The notes under the pieces: generated by a model
The model's database searches: none
Told to the model about the DNA's origin: nothing
Seen by the model: only the letters and a program-made list of their open reading frames with translations
Made by a program: the position numbers and the translations under genes
NCBI GenBank assembly: GCA_963678275.1
Contig: OY782765.1
Span: 3,224,001 to 3,288,000 of the forward strand
Length of the DNA stretch: 64,000 nucleotides
Direction of reading: 5' to 3'
Source of the DNA: G963677445 sp963678275
GTDB taxonomy: Bacteria; Bacteroidota; Ignavibacteria; Ignavibacteriales; Melioribacteraceae
Shown: positions 52,153 to 60,206 of the stretch, piece by piece
Layout of the letters: the number at the start of each line of letters is the position of its first letter
Position numbering within the stretch: the first letter of the stretch is position 1

Positions 52153-53826
52153 ATGAATGAAAGCAGAAGAAAATTTCTCAGGAATATTGCATTGGTGGCA
52201 TCCGCGGCAGCGCTGCCAAAAATTAGTTTCGCGAAAAATAAAAAGGTAAATACTGATTCGAAAGTAGTAGTGATTGGCGCGGGATTCGCCGGCCTGGCCG
52301 CAGCGAGAAAACTGCACGACTCGGGTGTGGATGTTATTGTGCTGGAAGGGAGAGACCGTATCGGCGGGCGTATCTGGTCCGACCGGTCACTTGGTTACCC
52401 GGTTGACCTGGGCGCTTCATGGATACATGGCCCGGCTCAGGATAACCCCATAAAAGTTCTTTCAGATGATGCGGGGGCCTCTACCTTTGAAACTGATGAT
52501 GAAAGTCTGATAGTTTATGACGAAAATGGCAATGAAATTGATGACGCGACACTGGATACATATTATGATGATTATAATACACTTCTTGAAGAAATTGAGA
52601 ATTATGCCTCCGGGCTTCAGGATGATGAGACGGTAAAAACCGCTATTGAAAACATTGAACCTTCCTGGCTTAGTGATCTGATTATGATTTACCAGCTTAC
52701 TTCATATATGGAATTTGATTCGGGCGGTGACATAACAGAACTATCGGCGAAGTATTGGCAGAATGACAAAAAATTTCCCGGAAAGGATGTTCTTTTTCCC
52801 AATGGATATGATGAACTGATAAATCATCTGGCCGAAGGTCTTGATATAAGAACCGGGCAGATTGCTGAAGAGATCGACTACAGCGGTGAGACAATTTATG
52901 TAAGCACCGATCAGGGGGAGTTTGAAGCCGATTTTGTTGTGGTGACGCTGCCGCTGGGAGTACTTAAAAATGAAAGCGTTACCTTTACTCCGGAATTGCC
53001 GGCATCAAAAACCGATCTTATGAACCAGGTGAAAACAGGCTATATTAACAAGGTTTTCCTTTCATTTGATGAAGCTTTCTGGGATGAAGATATGCAGTAT
53101 ATCGGCATAACCACAGAAGAAAAAGGAAAATATCCTTATTTCCTGAATGCCAAAAAATTTGTTCCGGTTAATGGTCTTATGACGTTCGGTTTTGGCCTTT
53201 ATGGCCTGACAATCGAGCAGAAAAGTGATGAGGAGGTAAAGAATGATGTGCTGGATGTTCTGAGAAAAGTTTATGGCAATGATGTAACCGAACCTGCCGG
53301 TATAGTTATATCCAGATGGTCATCCGATCCTTTTGCCTACGGTTCATATTCATTCGCTAATGTTGAATCTTCTCCTGATTTCTTCGATGACTGGCAGAAC
53401 CCTGTTGAGAGTAAACTCTTTTTTGCCGGAGAACACACGACAAATGACTATCGCGGAACAGCTCACGGAGCATATATAACGGGTGAAAACGCCGCAAATG
53501 CCATTCTCGATATCGTTACAGATGTAAAAAGAATTTCCGACAATCCGGAAAGCTTCAGCTTAATGCAGAATTATCCTAATCCTTTTAATCCTGCCACAAC
53601 CATCACTTACGCTATAAATAAATCATCGAGAGTATCGCTGAAAGTTTATGACGCGAACGGTCGTGAAGTAAAAGAGCTGGTCAATAAATATTCGGCTCCC
53701 GGTGAATATTCGGTAATATGGAACGGGACAAACAATAAAGGGAAAGCAGTAGCGTCGGGGACATATTATTATGAGATTAAAGCCGGAAAGTTTAAACAGT
53801 CGAAGAAGATGCAGCTAATAAAATAG
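52153..53826 (+). CDS. Tat-exported flavin amine oxidase with T9SS sorting domain
   Basis: 557 residues. The N-terminus SRRKFLRNIALVASAAALPK is a twin-arginine signal, so the protein is exported folded with FAD. The Rossmann motif VIGAGFAGLAAARKL with GRDRIGGRIWSD, then LGASWIHG and a C-terminal FFAGEHTTNDYRGTAHGAYI define the flavin monoamine-oxidase family; substrates are amines or polyamines. A type A sorting domain (QNYPNPFNPATTITYAIN, end KKMQLIK) follows. Its TAG stop is completed by the first base of the adjoining DUF1670 element; before insertion the frame would have read three more codons (TAT TGT AAA) to a TAA. Confidence 0.92.
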   Translation: MNESRRKFLRNIALVASAAALPKISFAKNKKVNTDSKVVVIGAGFAGLAAARKLHDSGVDVIVLEGRDRIGGRIWSDRSLGYPVDLGASWIHGPAQDNPIKVLSDDAGASTFETDDESLIVYDENGNEIDDATLDTYYDDYNTLLEEIENYASGLQDDETVKTAIENIEPSWLSDLIMIYQLTSYMEFDSGGDITELSAKYWQNDKKFPGKDVLFPNGYDELINHLAEGLDIRTGQIAEEIDYSGETIYVSTDQGEFEADFVVVTLPLGVLKNESVTFTPELPASKTDLMNQVKTGYINKVFLSFDEAFWDEDMQYIGITTEEKGKYPYFLNAKKFVPVNGLMTFGFGLYGLTIEQKSDEEVKNDVLDVLRKVYGNDVTEPAGIVISRWSSDPFAYGSYSFANVESSPDFFDDWQNPVESKLFFAGEHTTNDYRGTAHGAYITGENAANAILDIVTDVKRISDNPESFSLMQNYPNPFNPATTITYAINKSSRVSLKVYDANGREVKELVNKYSAPGEYSVIWNGTNNKGKAVASGTYYYEIKAGKFKQSKKMQLIK

Positions 53827-53842
53827 TGCCAAATGGCCCCTC
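53826..53842 (+). repeat. Left terminal inverted repeat of the DUF1670 element
   Basis: GTGCCAAATGGCCCCTC, an exact inverted match to 55749-55765. If flanking bases are counted the match reaches 21 bp (AATAGTGCC at the outer edge). Confidence 0.95.
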
Positions 53843-53879
53843 AAAAAATGTTAAATTTGCATAAAACATTGAGGTGGCT

Positions 53880-54725
53880 ATGTTTAGCACAAAAAATGAG
53901 TACAAAAGATTGCACCAAAAAACTTCGGAAGGAGAGTTCCTCTATGAGTTATCAAATTCATATGAACTCTCTCCGAAATTAAGTAAAGAAATACTCCAAA
54001 CAGCAAAAAGTTGTTTATTGCGAGGTAATTCGCTACAAGAGGGACAGGTAGAAATAGTAGCCATAGAAATCTCCGAAAAGAGTGGAAAAAGCATAGAGGA
54101 ATCGAGAAAGAAAAGAATAGTTATAACTCTTGATGATGGATTATCCGATGAGGAGATAAAAAGACAATTCGGAAAGACCGAGCTACGCAGAACAAAAATC
54201 CAGCGGATCACTGAAGAATCAATAGAGCAGGAAGCGGTATTAAGCCAGGAAGATTTATGCAGGGTTCTAAATTGCGGGATCCGGACGATAAAACGGGATA
54301 TCCATGAAATAAGACAAAGAGGCATAGAAGTAATAACCAGGGGTGTATTGCATAACATAGGTCGCGGACAGACGCATAAGGTAAAAATAATAGAGATGTA
54401 TCTTGACGGAAAGACCTACAGCGAGATAAAGATAAAACTAAGACATAGTGTCGGAGCAATAAAAAGGTATCTTGAAAGTTTTACAAAAGTATTGCTTTGT
54501 TATAGAAGGAGAATATATAAAAAGAAAGAGATAAGTCAGTTAACAGGATTGTCAGAGCATTTATCGGGTCAATATTTGGAAATAATAAGGGAAAGTAAAA
54601 AAGACAAAATAAGAAGCGAAAATATGGAAACGCTGGCGATTCGTCAAGGCTATCGGGAACCGGTAAAAAAAAGAGGGGAAAAATATTGGAAGACTATGGA
54701 GTTATTGACTGGAGGTTTAGGATGA
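53880..54725 (+). CDS. DUF1670-type helix-turn-helix protein, first of pair
   Basis: 281 residues from the ATG at 53880, which has GAGG at 53871-53874; a GTG at 53874 is the longest start. After an alpha-helical N-part (YELSPKLSKEILQTAKSCLL) come three helix-turn-helix-like units: SQEDLCRVLNCGIRTIKRDI at about 120-139, KTYSEIKIKLRHSVGAIKRY near 175-195, and KKEISQLTGLSEHLSGQYLE near 213-235. RGIEVITRGVLHNIGRGQTH between them is the DUF1670 (PF07900) core. The protein is very basic, and likely binds DNA. It overlaps the second gene (ATGA). DUF1670 function is unknown; here it seems part of a mobile element, perhaps its transposition apparatus. Confidence 0.85.
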   Translation: MFSTKNEYKRLHQKTSEGEFLYELSNSYELSPKLSKEILQTAKSCLLRGNSLQEGQVEIVAIEISEKSGKSIEESRKKRIVITLDDGLSDEEIKRQFGKTELRRTKIQRITEESIEQEAVLSQEDLCRVLNCGIRTIKRDIHEIRQRGIEVITRGVLHNIGRGQTHKVKIIEMYLDGKTYSEIKIKLRHSVGAIKRYLESFTKVLLCYRRRIYKKKEISQLTGLSEHLSGQYLEIIRESKKDKIRSENMETLAIRQGYREPVKKRGEKYWKTMELLTGGLG

Positions 54726-55528
54726 AACCGAGAGACCGATACCTGAGTATGAACAAGAAACAATTCCGAATAGCTTTGATAAGATTGCTAGAGGAAGAGT
54801 ACAAAATACTGGGATCGAGAAAAATATTGCAAATGCTGGCCGAAGATATAGAAGAACTGCATAAGGAATATTATCCGGGAAAAGAAAGTGTAGGCAATGG
54901 AGAGATAGTGATGCGTGTAACCAGTGATAATGGTCAGCGTCAAAGTTATGGTAAGAAGTCAGAGGAATATGAAACAACGACAGTAATACTGCCCCTGATA
55001 ACCGAAGAGGATATAGAACGAAGAATATATTATAAGAAGGGGGACAGAAACAGCAACTATAGACACCGTGAATCAAGAGATATAGAAACAATGGTAAGGT
55101 TGATAAAAGAAGCAAAAAGTCAGGGAGGCTTGTTAACAGGGGCGGAAGTAAGTGTATTGATGAATCGCAGCTTGTCAACGATAAGAAAATATCTGGATGC
55201 CTATGTAGAAAAGACGGGAGAAATACTTCCGTTAAAAGGATATGTGCTGGACCAGGGAAGTCTTCCGACTCATAAGGCAATAATCATATCATTATACGAA
55301 CAGGGTATATCGCCAGCTGATATAGTGTTAAAAACGGAACATAGTCAGGAGGCCGTGGACAGGTATATAAAACATTATGAACAAGTCAGAAAACTACTAA
55401 GAAAAGGAATGGATGAAGAGTCAATATGTGAAATAACAGGCAGATCGGTCAGCGTAGTCAAACAATATATACGGTTGTATAAAGAACTAAATCCGGAAGA
55501 AAAGGAAACCAGCGAGAGGAAAAAATGA
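54722..55528 (+). CDS. DUF1670-type helix-turn-helix protein, second of pair
   Basis: 268 residues from the ATG at 54722, which has GGAGG at 54711-54715 and overlaps the TGA of the first gene; the longest frame starts at 54686. Layout is that of its partner: MLAEDIEELHKEYYPG, then helix-turn-helix units TGAEVSVLMNRSLSTIRKYL, SPADIVLKTEHSQEAVDRYI and EESICEITGRSVSVVKQYIR, with the DUF1670 core LPLKGYVLDQGSLPTHKAII. No acidic triad or other nuclease motif is evident. The pair probably arose by duplication and may act as a heteromer. Confidence 0.85.
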   Translation: MKPRDRYLSMNKKQFRIALIRLLEEEYKILGSRKILQMLAEDIEELHKEYYPGKESVGNGEIVMRVTSDNGQRQSYGKKSEEYETTTVILPLITEEDIERRIYYKKGDRNSNYRHRESRDIETMVRLIKEAKSQGGLLTGAEVSVLMNRSLSTIRKYLDAYVEKTGEILPLKGYVLDQGSLPTHKAIIISLYEQGISPADIVLKTEHSQEAVDRYIKHYEQVRKLLRKGMDEESICEITGRSVSVVKQYIRLYKELNPEEKETSERKK

Positions 55529-55748
55529 AAAAAAAGGATATATTAATGACAATAAAAAAGAAAAATAAAGCTTGAAAATAAGCTGGAAAATTCATATCAT
55601 AATCAATTATGATAAAGCCAATATGATATATCAGCATATCGCAATTACAGTGATACTGAATTAATGTTAAAATAATAACTATATCAGTATAAAAATAAAT
55701 GATAATTACAATACAATATATATACTACCATAAATCAAGATAAAACCC
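55529..55748. other. AT-rich right end region of the DUF1670 element
   Basis: About 220 bases with no gene. Several related short words occur (TATCAG, TGATACTG, ATCAGTATA), some inverted to each other, and could be binding sites for the two helix-turn-helix proteins. Confidence 0.45.
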
Positions 55749-55765
55749 GAGGGGCCATTTGGCAC
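55749..55765 (-). repeat. Right terminal inverted repeat of the DUF1670 element
   Basis: GAGGGGCCATTTGGCAC, exact complement of the left end, followed by TA. Confidence 0.95.
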
Positions 55766-55819
55766 TATTGTAAATAAACGGTTTGGACCAATATTCTCAA
55801 TATTAGTCTGGAAGCAGTT

Positions 55820-55858
55820 TCAGAACTCCTTACTCCTCGCAAAATGAAATCGCGGAAA
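55820..55858 (-). repeat. Dispersed repeat D, short form, inverted
   Basis: Reverse complement of 33806-33844 with about two differences. Confidence 0.85.
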
Positions 55859-55920
55859 TTTTTGGGAAATATCACAAGAATTTATTATCCATTTTTAAGT
55901 GACGAGATTTTTTTTCGCCA

Positions 55921-56043
55921 TAAATGATGTATTACAAAATTATTATTTTATTGATCTGAGTTTATCCGGGAGGTTCAAAGGTGTTTGATTATCCGGGGTG
56001 GTTTGTGAATCCTCTACAAGGATTTTGTCTTATGGTGTTAACA
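55921..56043 (-). repeat. Dispersed repeat E, copy 2, inverted
   Basis: Reverse complement of 33631-33745 with small gaps; the order D then E is the mirror of that at 33.6-33.8 kb. Confidence 0.8.
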
Positions 56044-56293
56044 ATTTTCTACAATAATTGGAACCTATACAAGGTTCTTTTTATTGCATTTGCCTTGTAG
56101 AGGCAGTAATTAGTGCGGAACGTCCCCCTGGGGTAGAATATAATAGACAACTTGGGAAACATCTCTGTAGGAGATGCACAAAAAGGCGTTCAAATTATAT
56201 TATTTTTGAAAATAATATAATGCTGATGTATCGGTTCTAAATATTATTCTATAAGATAAAGAGATATCCGCCCAAGTTGTTTTCATATCAAAT

Positions 56294-56365
56294 TTCCTTC
56301 GTTTTCATTTTGCGAATGAACCCCTGTAAGTTATTGTTTTTTATTACCGGGATCAGGAGTTCTGA
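56294..56365 (+). repeat. Dispersed repeat D, long form
   Basis: Matches the reverse complement of 31367-31436. Confidence 0.75.
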
Positions 56366-56410
56366 GTTTAGATAAAAAAGGCTGGGGGTAAGCAGTTTAT
56401 AAAATGCTGA

Positions 56411-56779
56411 TCAGGATGTTAACCAGGATACCGCATCCATTCTGTCTTTAAATAGTTTAACATTTATTCCTCTGTTAAAACAAGCCGTCTCATAAAATTT
56501 CACCTCTTTTTCAGATGCTTCAAGTTTCGGCATTATCAAGGCTTCCTTTAATCTGTAAATATTGTTTCCGTCAAAGGAAGAAATAAGAGAGTAGAGGTCG
56601 GTGATTGAATGCCCTCCATTCATATCGGAACAATCGGCAAGAACCTTTGATATATTTTCTTTTGTGCCTATCTCAACTATTTTATGCAGGGCATCAAATA
56701 ATTCTTCCGGCTTTACCTCACCGATATAGCTTATTTCAAGAAATTTTAATTTTTCCTGAATGTTAATTTCAAATGCCAT
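56411..56779 (-). CDS. Small STAS/SpoIIAA-like hypothetical protein
   Basis: 122 residues from the ATG at 56779, preceded by AAGGAG; the longest frame starts at 56827. LKFLEISYIGEVKPEELFDA, then VLADCSDMNGGHSITDLYSL and ALIMPKLEASEKEVKFYETA fit a SpoIIAA/STAS-like alpha-beta fold seen in many small FCB proteins. No partner kinase is nearby, and the function is unknown. Gene is isolated. Confidence 0.7.
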   Translation of the reverse strand: MAFEINIQEKLKFLEISYIGEVKPEELFDALHKIVEIGTKENISKVLADCSDMNGGHSITDLYSLISSFDGNNIYRLKEALIMPKLEASEKEVKFYETACFNRGINVKLFKDRMDAVSWLTS

Positions 56780-57227
56780 CCGATATCCGCTCCTTATTAA
56801 TATTTGCTCGGCACTAAAATAATACATTTTATCTTAAAATCAAGAGTCTATTACAAAAACATAGTTTTGTTTTTTATTGGGAAAATTTTTCTAATCTCAG
56901 CCGAATTTTAAACAGGTAAAAATAACGTTATCAAACCCCACAAAAAACTTAAAAGAACCTTGTTCCTGATGTTTTAACCTTCCAGGCAACAAGATTATAA
57001 TTGCGTGAAAACTTCTGCCATTTCGGGGGAGGGGGGGTAAATAAATGGGCTTCTCTCCGGATTTGTTTCAACTCAAGGTAGGTCAAACCGCTACCATCCT
57101 CCCCGGAATCTCTTTTTGGTTCTGCCTCGGTCAGCAATGGTAATAATTATAAAATAACAGGAGGGTTATGGCTTATTTTGTTATTTTATAAGTGAGGTTT
57201 TTATAAAATAGCAGAGGCAGGCAAAGT
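56780..57227. other. Intergenic region, no convincing gene
   Basis: About 450 bases. A 62-codon minus-strand frame (56949-57137) is not protein-like. An inverted repeat ATAAAATAAC / GTTATTTTAT flanks an AGGAGGGTT-ATG with a seven-codon frame (about 57149-57190), just before the glycosidase gene; its meaning is unknown. Confidence 0.5.
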
Positions 57228-59105
57228 ATGTTCAAAAAAGTAATAATTTTAGTTTTAGCGTTTGCGGGGATCCTGGCGGGGCAGGACACCTGGGATTACT
57301 CGATACCCAATATGGCATATCTGCACAGGAAAACGACACTCCCGCTGGATATTCATGTGCTGATAGTTGATCTAAAAAATCCGGGAGTTAATGTACAAAC
57401 CGTTCTCGCTATGGACAGGCTCTGGGACAGGCAGGTAGTCTCATCCATGGCAAACCGGGTCGGCGCCAAAGCGGCAATCAACGGGGACTTTTTCGGCACT
57501 CACAACGGCATCCCGCAGGGAATCACAGTACTCGAAGGGGAGATGCACATTTCGCCCAAGTTCAGGACGGCGCTCGGATTCACAAAAAACAAAACAGCCC
57601 TTGTGGGGATGTGGACCGACCGCTGGAACTGGTATGGCAGCCTTTCAGATGAACAGGGAAATACCCATGACCTGGTGATGCTCAACATCGATTACGGGGA
57701 AGGCTGGATGATACTCTTCACCGATAAATATGGGAGTTATACGCCGGGGCGTTCAGCATCTTCAAATACCACAGAAGTGTTTCTTTCCGCCGACAGCGTT
57801 GTGCAGGAAATAAGGGTGAATGAAATGGGCAAAGGAATCCCTGACGGGTGGATAGTGGTGGCCGGCAGAGAGGAATCATCAGACTGGCTGCAGAGTAATA
57901 TTGAAGTGGGCGAAAAAATCAGCGTCAACTGGACTACTATTCCCGACTGGCACAACCTGTGGTATTCGGTATCGGGAGCGCCGAGGATTGTAAAGGAAGG
58001 AGAATATTACGCCGACCCCATCGCGGCATTCCCCGATGGAGAGGATATGGAATTGTCATATAAAAACACTTATTACAACAGCAGGCATCCAAGAACCGCG
58101 GCGGGGGTAACGATTAATTGCGATACTCTGATTCTGGCTGTATGTGACGGACGCCAGCCTGGTTTCAGCATCGGTATGACTCTCTGGGACCTGGGGCATC
58201 TGCTGATTGAATTCGGGGCCTGGTCAGGTGTGCAATTCGATGGAGGCGGTTCATCAACATTTTTCTATAACGGCGCGGTACGCAACAGTCCCTCCGACGG
58301 CTCGCAAAGAGCTGTCGCCAACAGTCTCTGCGTTTTGTCGGATCAGAATTATATCAACATCGCGCCCGAAGCTCAGATTATAAACATTTCGGGTGAGATG
58401 GCCGGTTATGAGGGGCATTATCTTATAGATGGAGAAAAACACCGCGGCAGCGGAAAATGGGTAAGCACAGATTCAGGGCCTCACTGGATAGAACTGGACC
58501 TCGGAAAAATAACACCTGTTACTCATTTTCAACTTTTCCATGCCTTTTACGCGGGGGATGAAGACTACCTGAACAGCAAAGAATTTAAAATATATTCAAA
58601 AGCAGGAATAAACGATCCCTGGACTGAGGATTTTCATATAATCAATGATGATTTTATGCCTCGTGATAACCTTTGTTCTTATGAAACGGTAAATAACACC
58701 AGGTACATTAAACTCGAAGTGATAAAAGCGGGCCACGTTGATTATGAAAATATTCTTCGCCAGCCGGAACTGGAGATATTTATTGCCGATACCACTACAT
58801 CAGTTGAGAGAGTTGGAGGTGTGATCCCCGATGATTACATGCTTGAGCAGAATTATCCCAATCCATTTAATCCTTCCACTAAAATCAGGTTTCATCTTTC
58901 GAAATCCGGGCATACGAGAATCGTGGTTTATGATTTGCTGGGGCGGAAAATTGCTCTTCTCGCGGATGAATATTATAAGGCCGGTAGTTATGAAATGAGT
59001 TTTTCGACTGAAGAGATTTCTCATGAATTATCTTCAGGAATGTATATCTGCAAAATTAAATCGGGTGATTTTATCGCCGCGAAAAAGATGTTGTTTTTGA
59101 AGTGA
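57228..59105 (+). CDS. Secreted phosphodiester glycosidase (NAGPA-like) with F5/8-like and T9SS domains
   Basis: 625 residues with a signal peptide (about 1-18). The NAGPA domain (PF09992) occupies about 50-370: AAINGDFFGTHNGIPQGITV, then HPRTAAGVTINCDTLILAVC and LLIEFGAWSGVQFDGGGSST with the family's GGGSSTFF. Its members cleave GlcNAc-1-phosphodiesters in eukaryotes; bacterial homologues act on cell-surface or wall sugars. A discoidin-like domain (about 390-520, HWIELDLGKITPVTHFQLFH) and a type A sorting domain (QNYPNPFNPSTKIRFHLS, end KKMLFLK) follow. It would be a surface or secreted carbohydrate enzyme. Confidence 0.9.
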   Translation: MFKKVIILVLAFAGILAGQDTWDYSIPNMAYLHRKTTLPLDIHVLIVDLKNPGVNVQTVLAMDRLWDRQVVSSMANRVGAKAAINGDFFGTHNGIPQGITVLEGEMHISPKFRTALGFTKNKTALVGMWTDRWNWYGSLSDEQGNTHDLVMLNIDYGEGWMILFTDKYGSYTPGRSASSNTTEVFLSADSVVQEIRVNEMGKGIPDGWIVVAGREESSDWLQSNIEVGEKISVNWTTIPDWHNLWYSVSGAPRIVKEGEYYADPIAAFPDGEDMELSYKNTYYNSRHPRTAAGVTINCDTLILAVCDGRQPGFSIGMTLWDLGHLLIEFGAWSGVQFDGGGSSTFFYNGAVRNSPSDGSQRAVANSLCVLSDQNYINIAPEAQIINISGEMAGYEGHYLIDGEKHRGSGKWVSTDSGPHWIELDLGKITPVTHFQLFHAFYAGDEDYLNSKEFKIYSKAGINDPWTEDFHIINDDFMPRDNLCSYETVNNTRYIKLEVIKAGHVDYENILRQPELEIFIADTTTSVERVGGVIPDDYMLEQNYPNPFNPSTKIRFHLSKSGHTRIVVYDLLGRKIALLADEYYKAGSYEMSFSTEEISHELSSGMYICKIKSGDFIAAKKMLFLK

Positions 59106-59154
59106 GATATTATAAACGGTTTCCTCACATCAGAGACAAAAAAATTGGAAATAA

Positions 59155-59384
59155 TAATTCAGGTTTTTGATTGTATATATTCGTATTTATGATTTTGTTT
59201 AATTGAACAGAATAAATTACGAAACACTATCACATTTCAATCTATATGATGTTTGGAATCGTTTAACATATATTATCCTGAATTAAAATTTTTCCAAAAA
59301 ATCCCGAAGGGATGACATGATTATAGAAAGGAATCAATCAACCAATACCAAACCCTGAAGGGGTGACATAAAAATATGGCAGGC
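59155..59384 (+). repeat. 230-bp direct repeat, left copy (RAYT left flank)
   Basis: From TAATTCAGGTTTTTGATTG to GGCAGGC, nearly identical to 59971-60202. The last 9 bases are the first codons of the transposase gene (ATG GCA GGC). Confidence 0.92.
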
Positions 59385-59909
59385 ACATATTCACAAATCT
59401 ATATTCAATACGTATTTTCCGTAAGAGGAAGGCAAAACCTTCTGCAAAAACAATGGCGGGATGAAATCTTCAGGTATATTGCAGGCATTATTAAGAGGAA
59501 AAATCAAAAACCAATTATAGTCAATGGCGTCGCCGACCACGTCCATGTTTTTGTAGGATTAAAACCTTCGCAGAATATATCTGATCTAATGCGGGAGATT
59601 AAAAACAACACGTCAAACTTCATCAATGAACAAAAATTTGTAAAGGGCAAATTTTCGTGGCAGGAAGGATACGGTGTTTTTTCTTATTCCCATTCACAAA
59701 TAGAAACTGTATATAAATATATTGCTAATCAGGAAGAACATCATCGGAAAAAATCTTTTAAAGAAGAATACATAGATTTTCTTCAGAAATTTCAAATTGA
59801 ATACAACGAAAAATATTTATTTGATTGGTTGGAATAATTATGTCACCCTTTCAGGGTTTTGTTATATAATTCACATTTTTAAGCTATAATCATGTCATCC
59901 CTTCGGGAT
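59301..59909 (+). mobile_element. REP-associated tyrosine transposase unit with nested inverted repeats
   Basis: The outer inverted repeat is 26 bp and perfect (59301-59326 with 59884-59909, ATCCCGAAGGGATGACATGA at its left end). The inner one is 22 bp with one mismatch (59350-59371 with 59838-59859, AACCCTGAAGGGGTGACATA). Each contains a small palindrome with a GAA loop. This arrangement, with palindromic REP-like units on both sides of a Y1 transposase gene, is that of RAYT loci. Confidence 0.88.
59376..59837 (+). CDS. IS200/REP-associated tyrosine transposase (RAYT, TnpA-REP)
   Basis: 153 residues. The HUH motif is DHVHVFV (His55, His57), and the catalytic tyrosine probably lies in YKYIANQEEHH (Tyr115). 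FSWQEGYGVFSYSHSQIETV is the usual segment before it. Such single-domain Y1 transposases cut single-stranded DNA at REP palindromes and are often domesticated as single copies. It is intact. No obvious ribosome site; the start lies directly after the inner palindrome. Confidence 0.93.
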   Translation: MAGTYSQIYIQYVFSVRGRQNLLQKQWRDEIFRYIAGIIKRKNQKPIIVNGVADHVHVFVGLKPSQNISDLMREIKNNTSNFINEQKFVKGKFSWQEGYGVFSYSHSQIETVYKYIANQEEHHRKKSFKEEYIDFLQKFQIEYNEKYLFDWLE

Positions 59910-59970
59910 TATCTGAAATAAAATTTAAACTGAAGGGCTCCAGATATTAAAAACAAAAATATAGAAAATA

Positions 59971-60202
59971 GTAATTCAGGTTTTTGATTGTATATATTCG
60001 TATTTATGATTTTGTTGAATTGAACAGAATAAATTACGAAACACTATCACATTTCAATCTATATGATGTAAGGAATCGTTTAACATATATTATCCTGAAT
60101 TAAAATTTTTTCCAAAAAATCCCGAAGGGATGACATGATTATAGAAAGGAATCAATCAACCAATACCAAACCCTGAAGGGGTGACATAAAAATTTGGCAG
60201 GC
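59971..60202 (+). repeat. 230-bp direct repeat, right copy
   Basis: Second copy of 59155-59384, with outer palindrome 60119-60144 and inner palindrome 60168-60189. At its end TTG GCA GGC GCT TAT stands where the transposase reads ATG GCA GGC ACA TAT, so the copy carries the first five codons of a second transposase gene. Confidence 0.92.
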
Positions 60203-60206
60203 GCTT

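Larger units (their letters stand above)
53826..55765 (+). mobile_element. 1940-bp element with perfect 17-bp terminal inverted repeats and two DUF1670 genes
   Basis: The ends are GTGCCAAATGGCCCCTC at 53826-53842 and its exact complement at 55749-55765. A TA dinucleotide lies on both outer sides (53824-53825 and 55766-55767), consistent with a 2-bp TA target duplication as in Tc1/mariner-IS630 elements. Inside are two overlapping plus-strand genes of about 280 codons and 220 bases of AT-rich DNA. No DDE, HUH, serine or tyrosine recombinase motif was seen. The ends and gene content show a mobile unit; the way it moves is unknown. Confidence 0.85.
55768..56410. other. Intergenic region with repeats D and E (inverted) and related fragments
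   Basis: Contains repeat D inverted (55820-55858), repeat E inverted (55921-56043), a patch resembling the start of repeat E (about 56110-56180) and the long form of repeat D (56294-56365). A 60-codon frame (56058-56240) lies within the repeats and is not a gene. Confidence 0.65.

Noticed and set aside
56058..56240. 60-codon plus-strand open frame
   Set aside because: Lies in a repeat-rich region between copies of repeats D and E and has no family-like motif.
56949..57137. 62-codon minus-strand frame ending in KVKTSGTRFF
   Set aside because: Low-complexity PPPP stretch, no ribosome site and no recognised homologue; chance frame is more likely.
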